DNA from: Pantoea sp. Mb-10
GTDB taxonomy: Bacteria > Pseudomonadota > Gammaproteobacteria > Enterobacterales > Enterobacteriaceae
Direction: 5' to 3'
Assembly (NCBI RefSeq): GCF_021272205.1
Contig: NZ_JAJSDX010000006.1
Coordinates: forward strand, 186,001 to 250,000
DNA length: 64,000 bases
Of the stretch, positions 25,184 through 37,779 are shown in pieces. Under the pieces are notes generated by a model. That model was not told where the DNA came from and ran no database searches. It saw only the letters and a list, made by a program, of their open reading frames with translations. A program made the translations under genes and the position numbers. How positions within the stretch are numbered: the first letter of the stretch is position 1; the number at the start of each line of letters is the position of its first letter.

Positions 25184-26863
25184 TTAAGCGCGCATGGGTT
25201 CGCTGCGCACTGGGCGATCGCCCGCCACGAAGTAATCTGCCGTACTGCGCGGCAGTGGCTCGCGACCACGAATGTTATCCGCGATTTTCTCGCCAATCAT
25301 AATCGTGGTGGCGTTGAGGTTGCCGGTAATGATCAGTGGCATGATTGAGGCATCGACCACGCGCAGACCTTGTAAACCGTGGACGCGGCCTTCGCCGTCC
25401 ACAACGGCCATCTCATCGTTGCCCATTTTACAGGTGCCGCACGGGTGATAAGCGGTCTCTGCATGATTGCGCACGAACTCATCCAACTGTTCATCGGTCT
25501 GGCAATCGATACCCGGACTGATCTCCCGGCCACGATACTTATCCAGCGCGGGCTGGTTGATGATTTGGCGTGTAATGCGAATCGCATCGCGGAACTCATG
25601 CCAATCCTGTTCATGCGACATGTAGTTAAACAGAATCGCAGGATGACGGCGCGGATCGCGCGATTTGATCCGTACATGGCCGCGGCTCGGCGAACGCATC
25701 GAGCCAACGTGGCACTGGAAGCCATGAGCCTCTACTGCGTTGGAGCCGTTGTAGTTAATGGCCACTGGCAGGAAGTGGTACTGAATATTGGGCCAGGTGA
25801 ACTCCTCGCGGCTGCGAATAAATCCGCCGCCCTCAAAGTGGTTACTTGCGCCGACACCCGTGCCGTTAAACAGCCACTCGGCACCAATTTTAGGCTGATT
25901 CCACCACTTCAGTGCCGGGTAAAGGGACACCGGTTCCTTACATTCATACTGCAGGTACATTTCCAGATGGTCCTGCAGGTTCTCACCGACACCGGGCAGA
26001 TCGTGCACCACCGGAATATCGAACTGTTTAAGCAGCTCTGCGGAACCGACACCAGAACGCTGCAAAATTTGTGGCGACGCAATCGCACCGGCGCACAGCA
26101 GCACTTCACGCCGCGCGTGAACGGTGTGGCTGGCATTGCTTGCGCCCTGCAGGTACTCAACGCCCACGGCGCGCTTGCCCTCAAACAAAATCCGGTCAGT
26201 GGTGGCGTGGGTAATAATTTTTAGATTTGGCCGCTGCTTGGCGGTATCAAGATAACCGCGCGCGGTGCTCGAGCGACGGCCTTTGGGCGTCACAAAGCGA
26301 TCCATTGGGCCAAAGCCTTCCTGCTGATAGCCATTCAAATCGTCGGTGCGCGGATATCCCGCCTGCACGCCCGCTTCGATCATGGCGGCAAACAGCGGAT
26401 TATTGCCCGGTTTGCATGTGGTAATGCTGACCGGACCGTCTCCACCGTGATAATCATTGGCGCCGATATCGCGCGTTTCTGATTTACGGTAGTAGGGCAG
26501 GCAATTTAAATAGCTCCAGTTTTCCAAACCTGGCTGCTGCGCCCAGTTATCGAGGTCCATCGCGTTGCCGCGGATATAGCACATGCCGTTGATCAGCGAT
26601 GAGCCACCAAGACCTTTGCCACGACCGCACTCCATACGGCGGTTGTTCATGTACGGCTCGGGTTCGGTTTCATAGGCCCAGTTATAGCGTTTACCCTGCA
26701 GCGGATAAGCCAGCGCGGCGGGCATTTGGGTACGGAAATCAAAACGGTAATCGGGGCCACCCGCTTCCAACAGCAGGACAGTGACATCGCTGTCTTCGGT
26801 CAGTCTTGTCGCCAAAACGTTCCCTGCGGATCCGGCTCCGATAATGATGTAATCAAATTCCAT
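25184..26863 (-). CDS. betA: Choline dehydrogenase BetA
   Basis: The 559-residue GMC oxidoreductase uses FAD to oxidise choline to betaine aldehyde at the inner membrane. The N-terminal motif [18 protein letters not shown] and the GMC signatures [15 protein letters not shown] and [13 protein letters not shown] are present, along with the C-terminal His motif [11 protein letters not shown]. Last gene of betIBA with a 27-base gap after betB. E. coli BetA is similar in length (556). Confidence 0.96.
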   Translation of the reverse strand: MEFDYIIIGAGSAGNVLATRLTEDSDVTVLLLEAGGPDYRFDFRTQMPAALAYPLQGKRYNWAYETEPEPYMNNRRMECGRGKGLGGSSLINGMCYIRGNAMDLDNWAQQPGLENWSYLNCLPYYRKSETRDIGANDYHGGDGPVSITTCKPGNNPLFAAMIEAGVQAGYPRTDDLNGYQQEGFGPMDRFVTPKGRRSSTARGYLDTAKQRPNLKIITHATTDRILFEGKRAVGVEYLQGASNASHTVHARREVLLCAGAIASPQILQRSGVGSAELLKQFDIPVVHDLPGVGENLQDHLEMYLQYECKEPVSLYPALKWWNQPKIGAEWLFNGTGVGASNHFEGGGFIRSREEFTWPNIQYHFLPVAINYNGSNAVEAHGFQCHVGSMRSPSRGHVRIKSRDPRRHPAILFNYMSHEQDWHEFRDAIRITRQIINQPALDKYRGREISPGIDCQTDEQLDEFVRNHAETAYHPCGTCKMGNDEMAVVDGEGRVHGLQGLRVVDASIMPLIITGNLNATTIMIGEKIADNIRGREPLPRSTADYFVAGDRPVRSEPMRA

Positions 26864-26890
26864 TAGTCGCTCCTCAGGTTAATATCAGGA

Positions 26891-28363
26891 TTAAAATACC
26901 GACTGAAAACGGGTCATCTCGAGCTGAACCGATTTGACTTGGGTGTAGTTTTGCAGCGTCATCAGGCCATTCTCACGGCCTACGCCCGAATGCTTATACC
27001 CCCCAACCGGCATCTCGGCGGCAGATTCGCCCCAGGTGTTGATCCAGCAGATGCCCGCTTCAATCTGGTGAATGACGCGGTGCGCCCGATTAAGATCCTG
27101 GGTGACGATACCGGCAGCGAGGCCGTACTCAGTGGCATTGGCGCGACGAATCACTTCTTCTTCGCTCTCGTAGGTGAGAATGGACATCACCGGACCGAAG
27201 ATCTCTTCGCGCACGATGGTCATCTCATCGCGACAATCGGTAAACACCGTAGGTTCAACCCATGCGCCATCGTTAAATGCGTCACCGCGCATCACGTTGC
27301 CGCCGCACAGCAGGCGGGCGCCTTCTTTTTTGCCGGTTTCGATGTAACGCATCACGTTGTCGCGGTGCGCAAAACTTACCAGTGGACCAAAGTTGGTGGC
27401 GGCATCATGAGGATCGCCTGCCTTAATGCGCGCTACGCGCTCGGCAATTTTTTCCTCGAACTGAGCGCGCAGCGACGCGGGCACAAAGACGCGGGTACCG
27501 TTGGTGCAGACCTGTCCGGAACTGTAAAAGTTAGCCATCATGGCAATGTCAGCGGCCAAATCGAGATCGGCATCGTCGCAGACGATCAGCGGGGATTTGC
27601 CACCCAGCTCCATGGTGACGTCTTTGAGCGTCGAGCCTGCGGCATTGGCCATGACTTTTTTACCGCTGGCAACGCCGCCGGTGAATGACACTTTATCGAT
27701 GCCGGGATGCTCCGTGAGCAGTTTGCCGGTGACGGCGCCACGTCCGTTAAGCACGTTAAATACGCCGTCGGGCACGCCTGCTTCGCGGTAGATTTCTGCC
27801 AGTTTCAGCGCGGTGAGCGGGGTGACTTCGCTGGGTTTGAAGATCATTGCGTTGCCCGCAGCCAGCGCAGGCGCGGATTTCCACAGCGCAATCTGAATGG
27901 GGTAGTTCCATGCGCCAATGCCGGCTACCACGCCCAGCGGCTCGCGGCGAGTATAAACGAATGAGGTGTCGCGCAAGGGGATCTGCTGTCCTTCAAGGGC
28001 AGGGATCAGGCCTGCGTAATATTCCAGCACGTCGGCACCCGTAACGATATCCACCGACTGGGTTTCACTTAACGGTTTACCGGTATCGAGGGTTTCCAGC
28101 GCAGCCAGCTCATCGTTGCGTTCACGCAGAATATCGACGGCTTTGCGCAGAATGCGCGAGCGTTCCATGGCGGTCATGGCGGCCCAGATTTTCTGGCCTT
28201 TTTTCGCTGCCGTGACGGCGCGATCGACATCCGCACGATCGGCTTCATGGACGTCGGCGAGCACTTCGCCATTAGCGGGATTGATGGTCTGAAACGTGTT
28301 ACCCGCTTCAGCAGGTACGTAGGCGCCATCAATATAAAGGTGCTGCTCGTTGAATCGGGACAT
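26891..28363 (-). CDS. betB: Betaine aldehyde dehydrogenase BetB
   Basis: The 490-residue NAD(P)-dependent aldehyde dehydrogenase oxidises betaine aldehyde to glycine betaine. The catalytic Glu is in [13 protein letters not shown] and the catalytic Cys in [26 protein letters not shown] is the NAD-binding turn. Length equals the usual 490. It lies between betI and betA on the same strand, 13 bases after betI. Induced by choline through BetI in E. coli. Confidence 0.97.
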   Translation of the reverse strand: MSRFNEQHLYIDGAYVPAEAGNTFQTINPANGEVLADVHEADRADVDRAVTAAKKGQKIWAAMTAMERSRILRKAVDILRERNDELAALETLDTGKPLSETQSVDIVTGADVLEYYAGLIPALEGQQIPLRDTSFVYTRREPLGVVAGIGAWNYPIQIALWKSAPALAAGNAMIFKPSEVTPLTALKLAEIYREAGVPDGVFNVLNGRGAVTGKLLTEHPGIDKVSFTGGVASGKKVMANAAGSTLKDVTMELGGKSPLIVCDDADLDLAADIAMMANFYSSGQVCTNGTRVFVPASLRAQFEEKIAERVARIKAGDPHDAATNFGPLVSFAHRDNVMRYIETGKKEGARLLCGGNVMRGDAFNDGAWVEPTVFTDCRDEMTIVREEIFGPVMSILTYESEEEVIRRANATEYGLAAGIVTQDLNRAHRVIHQIEAGICWINTWGESAAEMPVGGYKHSGVGRENGLMTLQNYTQVKSVQLEMTRFQSVF

Positions 28364-28376
28364 GCTTTCTCCTTCC

Positions 28377-28973
28377 TCAGTGATTCGATGCGTCAGCCAA
28401 TTGCTGACGAATAAATTGGGCGGTAAGCGTTTTCGCGATGTCAGGGTTAAACGGTTTGCCGCTCAATGCGGCGCGCAACCAGAGTCCGTCGATCAGCGCC
28501 GCCAGTCCGTGTGCGGCAAGTCGTGCTTTTTCGCGCGGCAGTTCACGACGAAATTCCACCGCGAGGGCAGAAAACAGCCGTCGGCTGCTTACGCGCTCCA
28601 AACGCCCCAGCGGGGGCTGATGTATGCTGCTGGCCCAGAAATCGAGCCAGGCTTTCATTGCGGCGCTGTGCACCTGCGTATCATCAAAATTGCCTTCCAC
28701 AATCGCCAGTAACCGCGCTTCGGTGCTCGCGCCCGTTAACGGTTTTAAGCGCACGGCCACGGCATCGCGAAGCTGGCGCGTTACGTCGCGCATCGTGGCT
28801 TCGAGAAGCCCGTTCTTATCCTTGAAATAGTGGCTGATGATGCCGGTTGAGACGCCCGCCCGACGTGCTATCTGCGCGATAGTGGCATCGTTAATGCCCA
28901 CGTCGTTGATGGTGTCCAGCGTTGCATCAATCAGCTGCCGACGACGAATCGGCTGCATTCCCACCTTTGGCAT
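28377..28973 (-). CDS. betI: BetI, choline-responsive TetR repressor
   Basis: The 198-residue TetR-family repressor begins [18 protein letters not shown]; the HTH is [24 protein letters not shown]. The ATG at 28973 gives the usual BetI N-terminus; the frame is open upstream to 29072 but that stretch is unlike BetI. First gene of betIBA, divergent from betT. A BetI-type operator lies 51 bases upstream. Confidence 0.95.
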   Translation of the reverse strand: MPKVGMQPIRRRQLIDATLDTINDVGINDATIAQIARRAGVSTGIISHYFKDKNGLLEATMRDVTRQLRDAVAVRLKPLTGASTEARLLAIVEGNFDDTQVHSAAMKAWLDFWASSIHQPPLGRLERVSSRRLFSALAVEFRRELPREKARLAAHGLAALIDGLWLRAALSGKPFNPDIAKTLTAQFIRQQLADASNH

Positions 28974-29023
28974 ACCTTGTCTCGCTTCACCGCAATGTCT
29001 GGTCACTATTAAAACTTTTTTTG

Positions 29024-29037
29024 ATTGCACGTTCAAT
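29024..29037. promoter_or_regulatory. Putative BetI operator
   Basis: ATTGCACGTTCAAT is a near-palindrome (ATTG-NACGTN-CAAT; one mismatched pair) in the betI-betT spacer. It fits the ATTGAACGTTCAAT type of BetI site as recalled. Placement between divergent betI and betT allows control of both. Confidence 0.55.
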
Positions 29038-29216
29038 ATAAAAAAGAATCTTGTTAGGATATTGCGCTGCAATTGTTACAAAAGCGAAACGGGAGCTAAG
29101 ATCATAGACCATGCCTGAACGGCCTTAAGGAAGTACGGTCGAGAAGAACAAAAAGGCTGGGGCCAGGGACTAAATAATAAATTGAATCTAAACAGGAAAT
29201 TAACCAGAGGTAATCG

Positions 29217-31247
29217 ATGATTAATCCACCTGCCAGTGAAAAAGACAGAATCAATCCTGTGGTGTTTTACACCTCAGCCGGACTGATTCTGACGTTTTCA
29301 CTTGTCACCATTCTCTATAGCGAGCTGGCTGCCAGCGTGATCCAAGCCGTTGTGAATTGGGTCTCCACGACGTTTGGCTGGTATTACATGCTGGCCGCGA
29401 CGCTCTATATCGTATTTGTTGTCTACATGGCCTGCTCGCGCTACGGGGCGATTAAACTCGGGCCAGAACAGTCGAAACCTGAATTTAGCTTGTTAAGTTG
29501 GTCGGCCATGCTCTTTGCGGCAGGCATCGGTATTGACCTGATGTTTTTCTCGGTGGCCGAACCGGTTACGCAATACATGCAGCCCCCCGAGGGTGCTGGG
29601 CAGACGCTTGAGGCCGCGCGTCAGGCAATGGTGTGGACGCTGTTTCACTATGGCTTAACCGGCTGGTCGATGTATGCGCTGATGGGCATTGCGCTGGGTT
29701 ACTTCAGCTACCGTTACAATTTGCCGCTGACCATTCGTTCTGCGCTGTATCCCATTTTCGGCAAACGCATCAATGGCCCTATTGGGCACACGGTCGACAT
29801 TGCGGCGGTGATCGGCACCATTTTTGGTATTGCGACTACGCTGGGCATCGGCGTAGTACAGCTGAATTACGGCCTGAAAGTGTTGTTTGATGTGCCGGAG
29901 GGGCTGACCGCGCAATTGGCGCTGATCGTTCTCTCGGTGATCATTGCCACCATTTCCGTGACGTCGGGCGTTGATAAAGGCATTCGTTTTTTGTCCGAGT
30001 TAAACGTGGCGCTGGCGCTTGGCCTGATTCTGTTCGTGCTGTTTATGGGCAAAACCGATTTCCTGCTCAATGCCCTGGTGCTTAACGTCGGCGATTATAT
30101 CAATCGCTTTATGGGTATGACGCTGAACACGTTTGCTTTTGACCGTCCGACACAGTGGATGAACAGTTGGACGCTGTTTTTCTGGGCGTGGTGGGTGGCC
30201 TGGTCACCGTTTGTCGGCCTGTTCCTGGCGCGTATCTCACGCGGTCGCACCATTCGTGAGTTTGTGCTCGGCACCCTGATCATTCCGTTTACCTTTACGC
30301 TGCTGTGGTTATCGGTGTTTGGTAACGCGGCGCTGTATGAAATCATTCACGGCGACGCCGGTTTTGCGCAGGAAGTCATGGCGCATGCGGAACGCGGGTT
30401 CTACAGCCTGCTGGCGCAATATCCGGCGTTTAAACTCAGCGCCTCCGTAGCGACCATTACCGGGATGCTGTTTTATGTTACCTCCGCGGATTCTGGCTCA
30501 CTGGTACTGGGTAACTTCACCTCGAAGCTCAAGGATATCAACAGCGATGCCCCGAACTGGTTGCGTATTTTCTGGTCGATTGCCATCGGTGTACTGACCA
30601 TGGGTATGTTGATGACCAACGGTATTTCTGCTCTGCAGAACACCACGGTGATCATGGGCTTACCGTTTAGCTTTGTGATTTTCTTCGTGATGGCCGGGCT
30701 GTATAAATCGTTGAAAGTGGAAGATCATCGTCGCGTCAGCGCCAGCCGCGACACCGCGCCCTATATTCCTGCCAGCAACGATCGCTTGAGCTGGAAAAAG
30801 CGCCTGTCGCGTCTGATGAACTATCCCGGTACGCGCTATACCCAGCAGATGATGGAGAACGTGCTCTATCCTGCGATGCAGGATGTGGCCAAAGAGCTGG
30901 AGCTGCGCGGTGCACGCGTGACGCTGCAAAAAGTAGAGGCAGAGGAGGGCCAGCCATTAGGCCATCTCGATCTGCGTGTGGATCTCGGCGAGGAGCAGGA
31001 GTTCGTGTATCAAGTTTGGCCGCAGCAGTATTCAATACCCGGCTTTACCTACCGCGCACGCAGCGGCAAATCGCACTATTTCCGTCTCGAAACCTTTTTG
31101 CTTGAGGGCAGTCAGGGCAACGATCTGATGGATTACAACAAAGAGCAGGTGATTATCGATATTCTCGATCAGTACGAGCGACACCTGAACTTTATTCATC
31201 TGCATCGTGAAGCCCCCGGTGGGAATATCGTGTATCCGTCGATGTAA
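29217..31247 (+). CDS. betT: BetT high-affinity choline transporter
   Basis: The 676-residue BCCT-family transporter is driven by proton or sodium symport. It has about twelve membrane helices; the conserved tryptophan-rich segment is FWAWWVAWSPFVGLFLARISRGRTIREF. The C-terminal cytoplasmic extension (about residues 510-676) is long, as in E. coli BetT, where it senses osmotic stress. It is divergent from betIBA, so import and conversion of choline are co-located. A T-run terminator follows at 31252. Confidence 0.95.
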   Translation: MINPPASEKDRINPVVFYTSAGLILTFSLVTILYSELAASVIQAVVNWVSTTFGWYYMLAATLYIVFVVYMACSRYGAIKLGPEQSKPEFSLLSWSAMLFAAGIGIDLMFFSVAEPVTQYMQPPEGAGQTLEAARQAMVWTLFHYGLTGWSMYALMGIALGYFSYRYNLPLTIRSALYPIFGKRINGPIGHTVDIAAVIGTIFGIATTLGIGVVQLNYGLKVLFDVPEGLTAQLALIVLSVIIATISVTSGVDKGIRFLSELNVALALGLILFVLFMGKTDFLLNALVLNVGDYINRFMGMTLNTFAFDRPTQWMNSWTLFFWAWWVAWSPFVGLFLARISRGRTIREFVLGTLIIPFTFTLLWLSVFGNAALYEIIHGDAGFAQEVMAHAERGFYSLLAQYPAFKLSASVATITGMLFYVTSADSGSLVLGNFTSKLKDINSDAPNWLRIFWSIAIGVLTMGMLMTNGISALQNTTVIMGLPFSFVIFFVMAGLYKSLKVEDHRRVSASRDTAPYIPASNDRLSWKKRLSRLMNYPGTRYTQQMMENVLYPAMQDVAKELELRGARVTLQKVEAEEGQPLGHLDLRVDLGEEQEFVYQVWPQQYSIPGFTYRARSGKSHYFRLETFLLEGSQGNDLMDYNKEQVIIDILDQYERHLNFIHLHREAPGGNIVYPSM

Positions 31248-31251
31248 GTTC

Positions 31252-31280
31252 AAAAAGCGCACGTTAGTGCGCTTTTTTTT
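31252..31280 (+). terminator. betT terminator
   Basis: AAAAAGCGCAC-GTTA-GTGCGC followed by eight T residues, 5 bases after the betT stop. Confidence 0.9.
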
Positions 31281-31650
31281 GCCGCGGGTAGCGGGAGGGT
31301 GCCTTTGCCACTTGCCGTGGCGAGGCTTTTGCCGCAGGCAGCGGCTGGCGTGCTTTTCGCTGGTGCGGTGCATCTTTCGTTCGCCAGGGCACTGGCAGGT
31401 GCTTTTGCCACTTGCCGTGGCGGGGCTTTTGCCGCGGGCAGCGGCTAGGGTGCTTTTCGCTGGCGCGGTGCATATTTCGTTCGCCATGGCACTGGCAGGT
31501 GCTTTTGCCGCGTTGCGGCGACCGAGCAGAGGGTAGATTCGCCACGGGCAGTGGCTGTGGTGCTTTCAGTTTGCACCGAGCGTGTTTCGTTCGCCATGGC
31601 ACTGGCAGGTGCTTTTGCCGCGCTGCGGCGACCGAGCAGAGGGCGCCAGG
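31281..31650. repeat. Degenerate tandem repeat, about 100-110 bp units
   Basis: Three long units and a short first unit follow the betT terminator. Unit starts of the form GCCGC(G/A)GG(C/T)AGCGG lie at 31281, 31331, 31431 and (as GCCACGGGCAGTGG) 31541. The core GCACTGGCAGGTGCTTTTG occurs identically at 31389, 31489 and 31599, spaced 100 and 110. Small stems such as GCCAC-TTGCC-GTGGC and GCCGC-GTT-GCGGC occur in the units. Open frames across it in several registers merely follow the repeat period and are not credible genes. Confidence 0.8.
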
Positions 31651-31659
31651 CCGCGCCCT

Positions 31660-31860
31660 CTGCACTCCCCGGCCCTGCGCCAGCCCCACTCGCCGCTGCG
31701 CGGTGCCTTCACTCCCTCAGCCTTCCTGACGGACCGGCGTCGATTCGCTCCTGCTCAACGCCGCCTCTCGCGGCATCCATGCCGCTCGCCCTGGAAGGCC
31801 TCCTTCGTTCAGCGAGTGGGGATGGCGCTATCAACCCCCGCTGCAAGCCATGACTTTTTT
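31660..31860 (+). repeat. Long inverted repeat, left copy
   Basis: This about 200-bp GC-rich block is repeated in inverted orientation at about 32105-32305. Shared exact blocks in order are CCCTGCGCCAGCC (31673-31685), GCGGCATCCATGCCGCT (31770-31786) and GGATGGCGCT (31820-31829). Identity between blocks is moderate, so the copies have diverged. Confidence 0.75.
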
Positions 31861-31870
31861 CGCAGCCGCC

Positions 31871-32020
31871 GCGCGGCGGGAAGATTTTTAAGGTGCATTC
31901 AGACCGTACTGCGTTAAGCAAAACTTTTCTTTCGTGTTTTTACGTCTTTTAAGGTCACTGCGTGGCGGTAAGACTTTTAAGTAACATCCCGCACGCGTAG
32001 TTTTAAACAGAACTCTTTTT
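31871..32020. repeat. Direct repeat of about 60 bp in the AT-rich spacer
   Basis: Two diverged copies begin about 90 bases apart (31871 and 31960). They share GCG(C/T)GGCGG(G/T)AAGA(T/C)TTTTAAG at the left end and an AAAC-containing T-rich right end. They lie between the arms of the long inverted repeat. Confidence 0.5.
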
Positions 32021-32104
32021 ATTTATTTTTCAGCCAGATTTTCTTTTTCAGCCAGCCACTGTCTTCGCAAACCCGTTTACGGCCCCCCAGACAACACCAC
32101 ACAC

Positions 32105-32305
32105 AAAAAAGGAAAAATGCCCTTACAGGCGAGGGTGTTGAGCGCCATCCGGAGCGCCGAACGGAGCGTGACGGCCAGGACGAAGCGGCATGGATGCCGC
32201 TGAGAGGGCGGAATGAGCCAGGGATGGCGAATCCGCGCGGTCCGTGAGGCTGGCGCGGCGGAGTGAGGGAACAGCGGAGGCTGGCGCAGGGCGCGGATTG
32301 CAAAG
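32105..32305 (-). repeat. Long inverted repeat, right copy
   Basis: Reverse-complement counterpart of 31660-31860: GGCTGGCGCAGGG (32279-32291), AGCGGCATGGATGCCGC (32184-32200) and AGCGCCATCC (32141-32150) are the complements of the left-copy blocks in mirrored order with nearly equal spacing (97 against 91 bases between the first two blocks). Confidence 0.75.
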
Positions 32306-32369
32306 GGCCGCGCCCATCGGCCCTTTGCCCGTACGCCGCAGCGGGGCGGCTGCAACTCCCGCAGGGGTA

Positions 32370-32483
32370 GCGGGCGGAACCCGCTCAGGGTTCAGTAAAA
32401 ACCGGCTTTGCGGGCCGGAACCCGCGCAGAGTCAAACCGGTTTGGCGGGCCGGAATCCCGCTCAGCTCCCATGACCCGCTCAG
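32370..32483. repeat. Short tandem GCGGG-CCGGAA-CCCGC hairpin units
   Basis: Units GCGGGCGGAACCCGCTCAG (32370), GCGGGCCGGAACCCGCGCAG (32410) and a one-base-longer third copy (32445) are 40 and 35 bases apart, with a last fragment CCCGCTCAG at 32475. Each unit can fold into a small GC stem. The array ends about 60 bases before uvsE. Confidence 0.7.
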
Positions 32484-32545
32484 GTCCCCCCTCGCTTATT
32501 TGCTGTCGCCAACTAGACTAACAAACTGCTTAAAAGGGGAATGAC

Positions 32546-33517
32546 ATGAAATTAGGTTTTGCATGCAAGTACTTTGATGCGCAGGCTAAACAGCCTTTTC
32601 CATTTAAAACCACGACGCGCACGCGGTTTTTGAGCCTCGACGATGGCGCACGCGCGGTGCTATTGGCGCAGTTGGCGACGCAGAATCTTGAAAACCTCTA
32701 TCAGATGCTAAAGTCGCTGGCGACGCTGCCGGACGCGTTGCGCATGTTGCGCATCGGCAGCGACTTATTGCCGTTGTATACGGTCCCGGAAGCCACACGC
32801 GTTTATGCCGATCTCTTGAGCGATCTGCGTCCGCTATTCAGCCGCTGCGGCGAGTACGCGCGCGCGCAGAACATTCGGCTCTCCTTTCATCCAGGACAGT
32901 ATTCGGTGCTGGCGTCAGAGAATCCGGGTGTGGTAGATCGTGCCATTGAGGATGTGGAGTATCATGCACTCTGTGCCGTGATGATGGGCTTCGGCCAGCA
33001 GTTTCAGGATTTCAAAATCAACATTCATATGAACGGCAAACTGGGCTTTGAAGGCTTTCGCGCGGCGTTTAAGCGGCTCAGTCCGGCGGCGCAGAATATG
33101 CTGACCGTCGAAAATGACGAAATTTCCTGCTCGCTGGATGATGTCCTGCAAGCGCGTGCGCTCTGTCCAGTGGTGCTGGACATTCACCATCATTGGGTTA
33201 AAGAAAACGCCTTTATAAAGCCCGACGACGCGCGCATACCACTGATTATTGAGTCCTGGCGCGGTGTACGACCGGTGTTGCATTACTCGATTGCCCAAGA
33301 GGGATTAATCCCCGACAGCGGCTTTCCCGATCAGGATGACCTTGCTGCCAGCAAACCCAAGCTGCGTGCGCATTCCGACTATTACTTCAACCCCACGCTG
33401 AATGACTGGGCGCTCTCGTTTAGCGCCTTTGACATCATGTGTGAGGTGAAAATGAAAAATCTGGCGCGCGACCGGCTTTATCACTACGGCGTTGAGCGTG
33501 GCGTCATCAACGCGTGA
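32546..33517 (+). CDS. uvsE: UV damage endonuclease UvsE (UVDE)
   Basis: The 323-residue TIM-barrel metal-dependent endonuclease nicks DNA 5' to UV photoproducts and other lesions, starting a repair route separate from UvrABC. UVDE features visible are LGFACKYF at the N-terminus, LRIGSDLLPLYT, the metal site RLSFHPGQYSVLAS, the acidic VENDEISC and the VLDIHHHWV motif. It ends with the EVKMKN region. A strong ribosome site (AAAAGGGG) precedes the ATG. It stands alone between the repeat mosaic and the asc genes. UVDE is patchily distributed in enterobacteria. Confidence 0.92.
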   Translation: MKLGFACKYFDAQAKQPFPFKTTTRTRFLSLDDGARAVLLAQLATQNLENLYQMLKSLATLPDALRMLRIGSDLLPLYTVPEATRVYADLLSDLRPLFSRCGEYARAQNIRLSFHPGQYSVLASENPGVVDRAIEDVEYHALCAVMMGFGQQFQDFKINIHMNGKLGFEGFRAAFKRLSPAAQNMLTVENDEISCSLDDVLQARALCPVVLDIHHHWVKENAFIKPDDARIPLIIESWRGVRPVLHYSIAQEGLIPDSGFPDQDDLAASKPKLRAHSDYYFNPTLNDWALSFSAFDIMCEVKMKNLARDRLYHYGVERGVINA

Positions 33518-33535
33518 TGCACGCTGCACGGCAGG

Positions 33536-33565
33536 CGACACAGCGGTGTGGCAGCCGCTGTGTCG
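33536..33565. terminator. Hairpin between convergent uvsE and ascB
   Basis: Perfect 11-bp stem CGACACAGCGG / CCGCTGTGTCG with an 8-base loop. It lacks a T-run on either strand but is placed where both genes end. Confidence 0.55.
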
Positions 33566-33571
33566 TGGGAC

Positions 33572-36459
<2,888 letters not shown>

Positions 36460-36514
36460 GGCGTTCTGATCTCTGATTGAGGGTAGAGGTACCGGCAATA
36501 AGTTATGAGTATGA

Positions 36515-36526
36515 GAAACCGGTTTC
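36515..36526. promoter_or_regulatory. AscG-type operator
   Basis: GAAACCGGTTTC is a perfect 12-bp palindrome (with flanks TGTGAAACCGGTTTCTCA on the reverse strand), the LacI/GalR-type site, 56 bases upstream of ascF. A TGTGA half-site at about 36588 may bind CRP but is weak. Confidence 0.75.
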
Positions 36527-36690
36527 ACAAAATGATGTAAGGCAGAATCAAAGCAATCAAGCTATTTGGATTTTTGATGTTTGATTATGTGATGTGGATC
36601 CGGTAAGAAACGAGGGGAGCCGCAGATAATCCTCCATGGTGTTGGCCGCTTAGGTACACTGGGGCGAGGGAAATTCAGGAAGAGAGAAAG

Positions 36691-37707
36691 ATGACCACCA
36701 TATCCGAAGTGGCAAAAACCGCAGGCGTCTCTAAAGCGACCGTTTCGCGGGTGCTGTCCGGCAACGGCTACGTGAGTCAGGCCAAGCGTGAACAGGTGTT
36801 TCAAGCCATCGCCGCCACAGGATTTCGGCCCAATCTGCTGGCACGCAACTTAGCCGCCAAGTCCAGCCACACCATTGGTTTAGTGATGACCAATACCCTT
36901 TACGCAGGCAGTTATTTTACTGAGCTGATGCAGCACTCAGCGCGTATGTTGGAGCAGCAGGGCAGGCAGCTGCTGCTGGTTGACGGCAAACACAGCGCCG
37001 AAGAGGAGCGCGCAGCCATTCAGTTCCTGCTCGATTTGCGCTGCGACGGTATTATCATCTATCCGCGTTTTCTCAGCATTGAGGAGATGGATGCGCTGGT
37101 CGCGCAGTATAAACACCCGATCATGGTGATTAACCGTCAGCTTCGCCAGCACGACAGCTACTGCATCTACGTTGACCAGCAGCTCACCAGCGCGCAGGCG
37201 GTGGAGCAGCTGATCGCGCTGGGGCATCGAGACATTGCCTTTGTCACCGGTTCGCTGGATTCGCCCACTGGACGGGCGCGTCTGGCGGGCTATAAGACAG
37301 CGCTCATGCGGCAGGGCATCACGATTCAGGATGCGCTAATCGTAGAGGGTAAATGGCAGGCGCAGCAGGGCGTGATGGCGATTGAAACGCTACTGGCACG
37401 AGGCGTGACCTTTAGCGCCGTGGTGGCCAGTAACGATGAAATGGCAGTGGGCGTGCTGCAGGCGCTGGCAGCCCATCAGATAGCGGTGCCGCAGCAGGTT
37501 GCTGTGCTGGGCTTTGACGATATTCCGCTGGCACCGTACACCATTCCCGCGCTCGCCAGCGTCAAAATGCCGGTCACTGACATGATTCAAGAAACGCTTG
37601 AGCGCTTGACCTTTATGCTGGACGGCGGTGAGTTGCGGCAGCGCAAAAACTTCTGCGGCGAACTGCAAATTCGCGCCTCGATCGGTCCAGGACCGCATGC
37701 TGCGTAA
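36691..37707 (+). CDS. ascG: AscG, LacI-family repressor
   Basis: The 338-residue LacI-family repressor has the HTH TISEVAKTAGVSKATVSRVLSGNGYVS, hinge LLARNLAAKSSHTIG and a periplasmic-binding-protein-like effector domain (KHSAEEERAAIQFLLDLRCDGIIIYPR). It is the close counterpart of E. coli AscG and should repress ascFB, probably relieved by a phosphorylated beta-glucoside. The ribosome site GGAAGAGAG precedes the ATG. Divergent from ascF. Confidence 0.94.
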   Translation: MTTISEVAKTAGVSKATVSRVLSGNGYVSQAKREQVFQAIAATGFRPNLLARNLAAKSSHTIGLVMTNTLYAGSYFTELMQHSARMLEQQGRQLLLVDGKHSAEEERAAIQFLLDLRCDGIIIYPRFLSIEEMDALVAQYKHPIMVINRQLRQHDSYCIYVDQQLTSAQAVEQLIALGHRDIAFVTGSLDSPTGRARLAGYKTALMRQGITIQDALIVEGKWQAQQGVMAIETLLARGVTFSAVVASNDEMAVGVLQALAAHQIAVPQQVAVLGFDDIPLAPYTIPALASVKMPVTDMIQETLERLTFMLDGGELRQRKNFCGELQIRASIGPGPHAA

Positions 37708-37735
37708 TCGCCCGAAACGCGTTTTACGTGCATAA

Positions 37736-37762
37736 AAAAAGCCGGACAGAGTCCGGCTTTTT
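37736..37762. terminator. Bidirectional terminator between ascG and mqo
   Basis: AAAAAGCCGGAC-AGA-GTCCGGCTTTTT: T-runs on both strands, placed between two convergent genes. Confidence 0.92.
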
Positions 37763-37779
37763 ATCAGGCAGCGCAGCGA

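Noticed and set aside
29024..29072. Longer N-terminus for BetI
   Set aside because: The extension covers the putative BetI operator and is unlike known BetI; start at 28973 matches the family.
31281..31650. CRISPR array
   Set aside because: Units are 100-110 bp and degenerate, with no conserved short direct repeat plus unique spacers, and no cas gene is present.
31264..31917. Several overlapping open frames of 85-140 codons on both strands in the repeat mosaic
   Set aside because: They follow the repeat period, are rich in Arg/Pro/Ala in all frames, lack ribosome sites, and overlap one another; they are a product of GC-rich repeats without stops.
36585..36606. CRP site upstream of ascF
   Set aside because: Only one half (TGTGA) fits; the second half is poor, so it is mentioned but not listed as a site.
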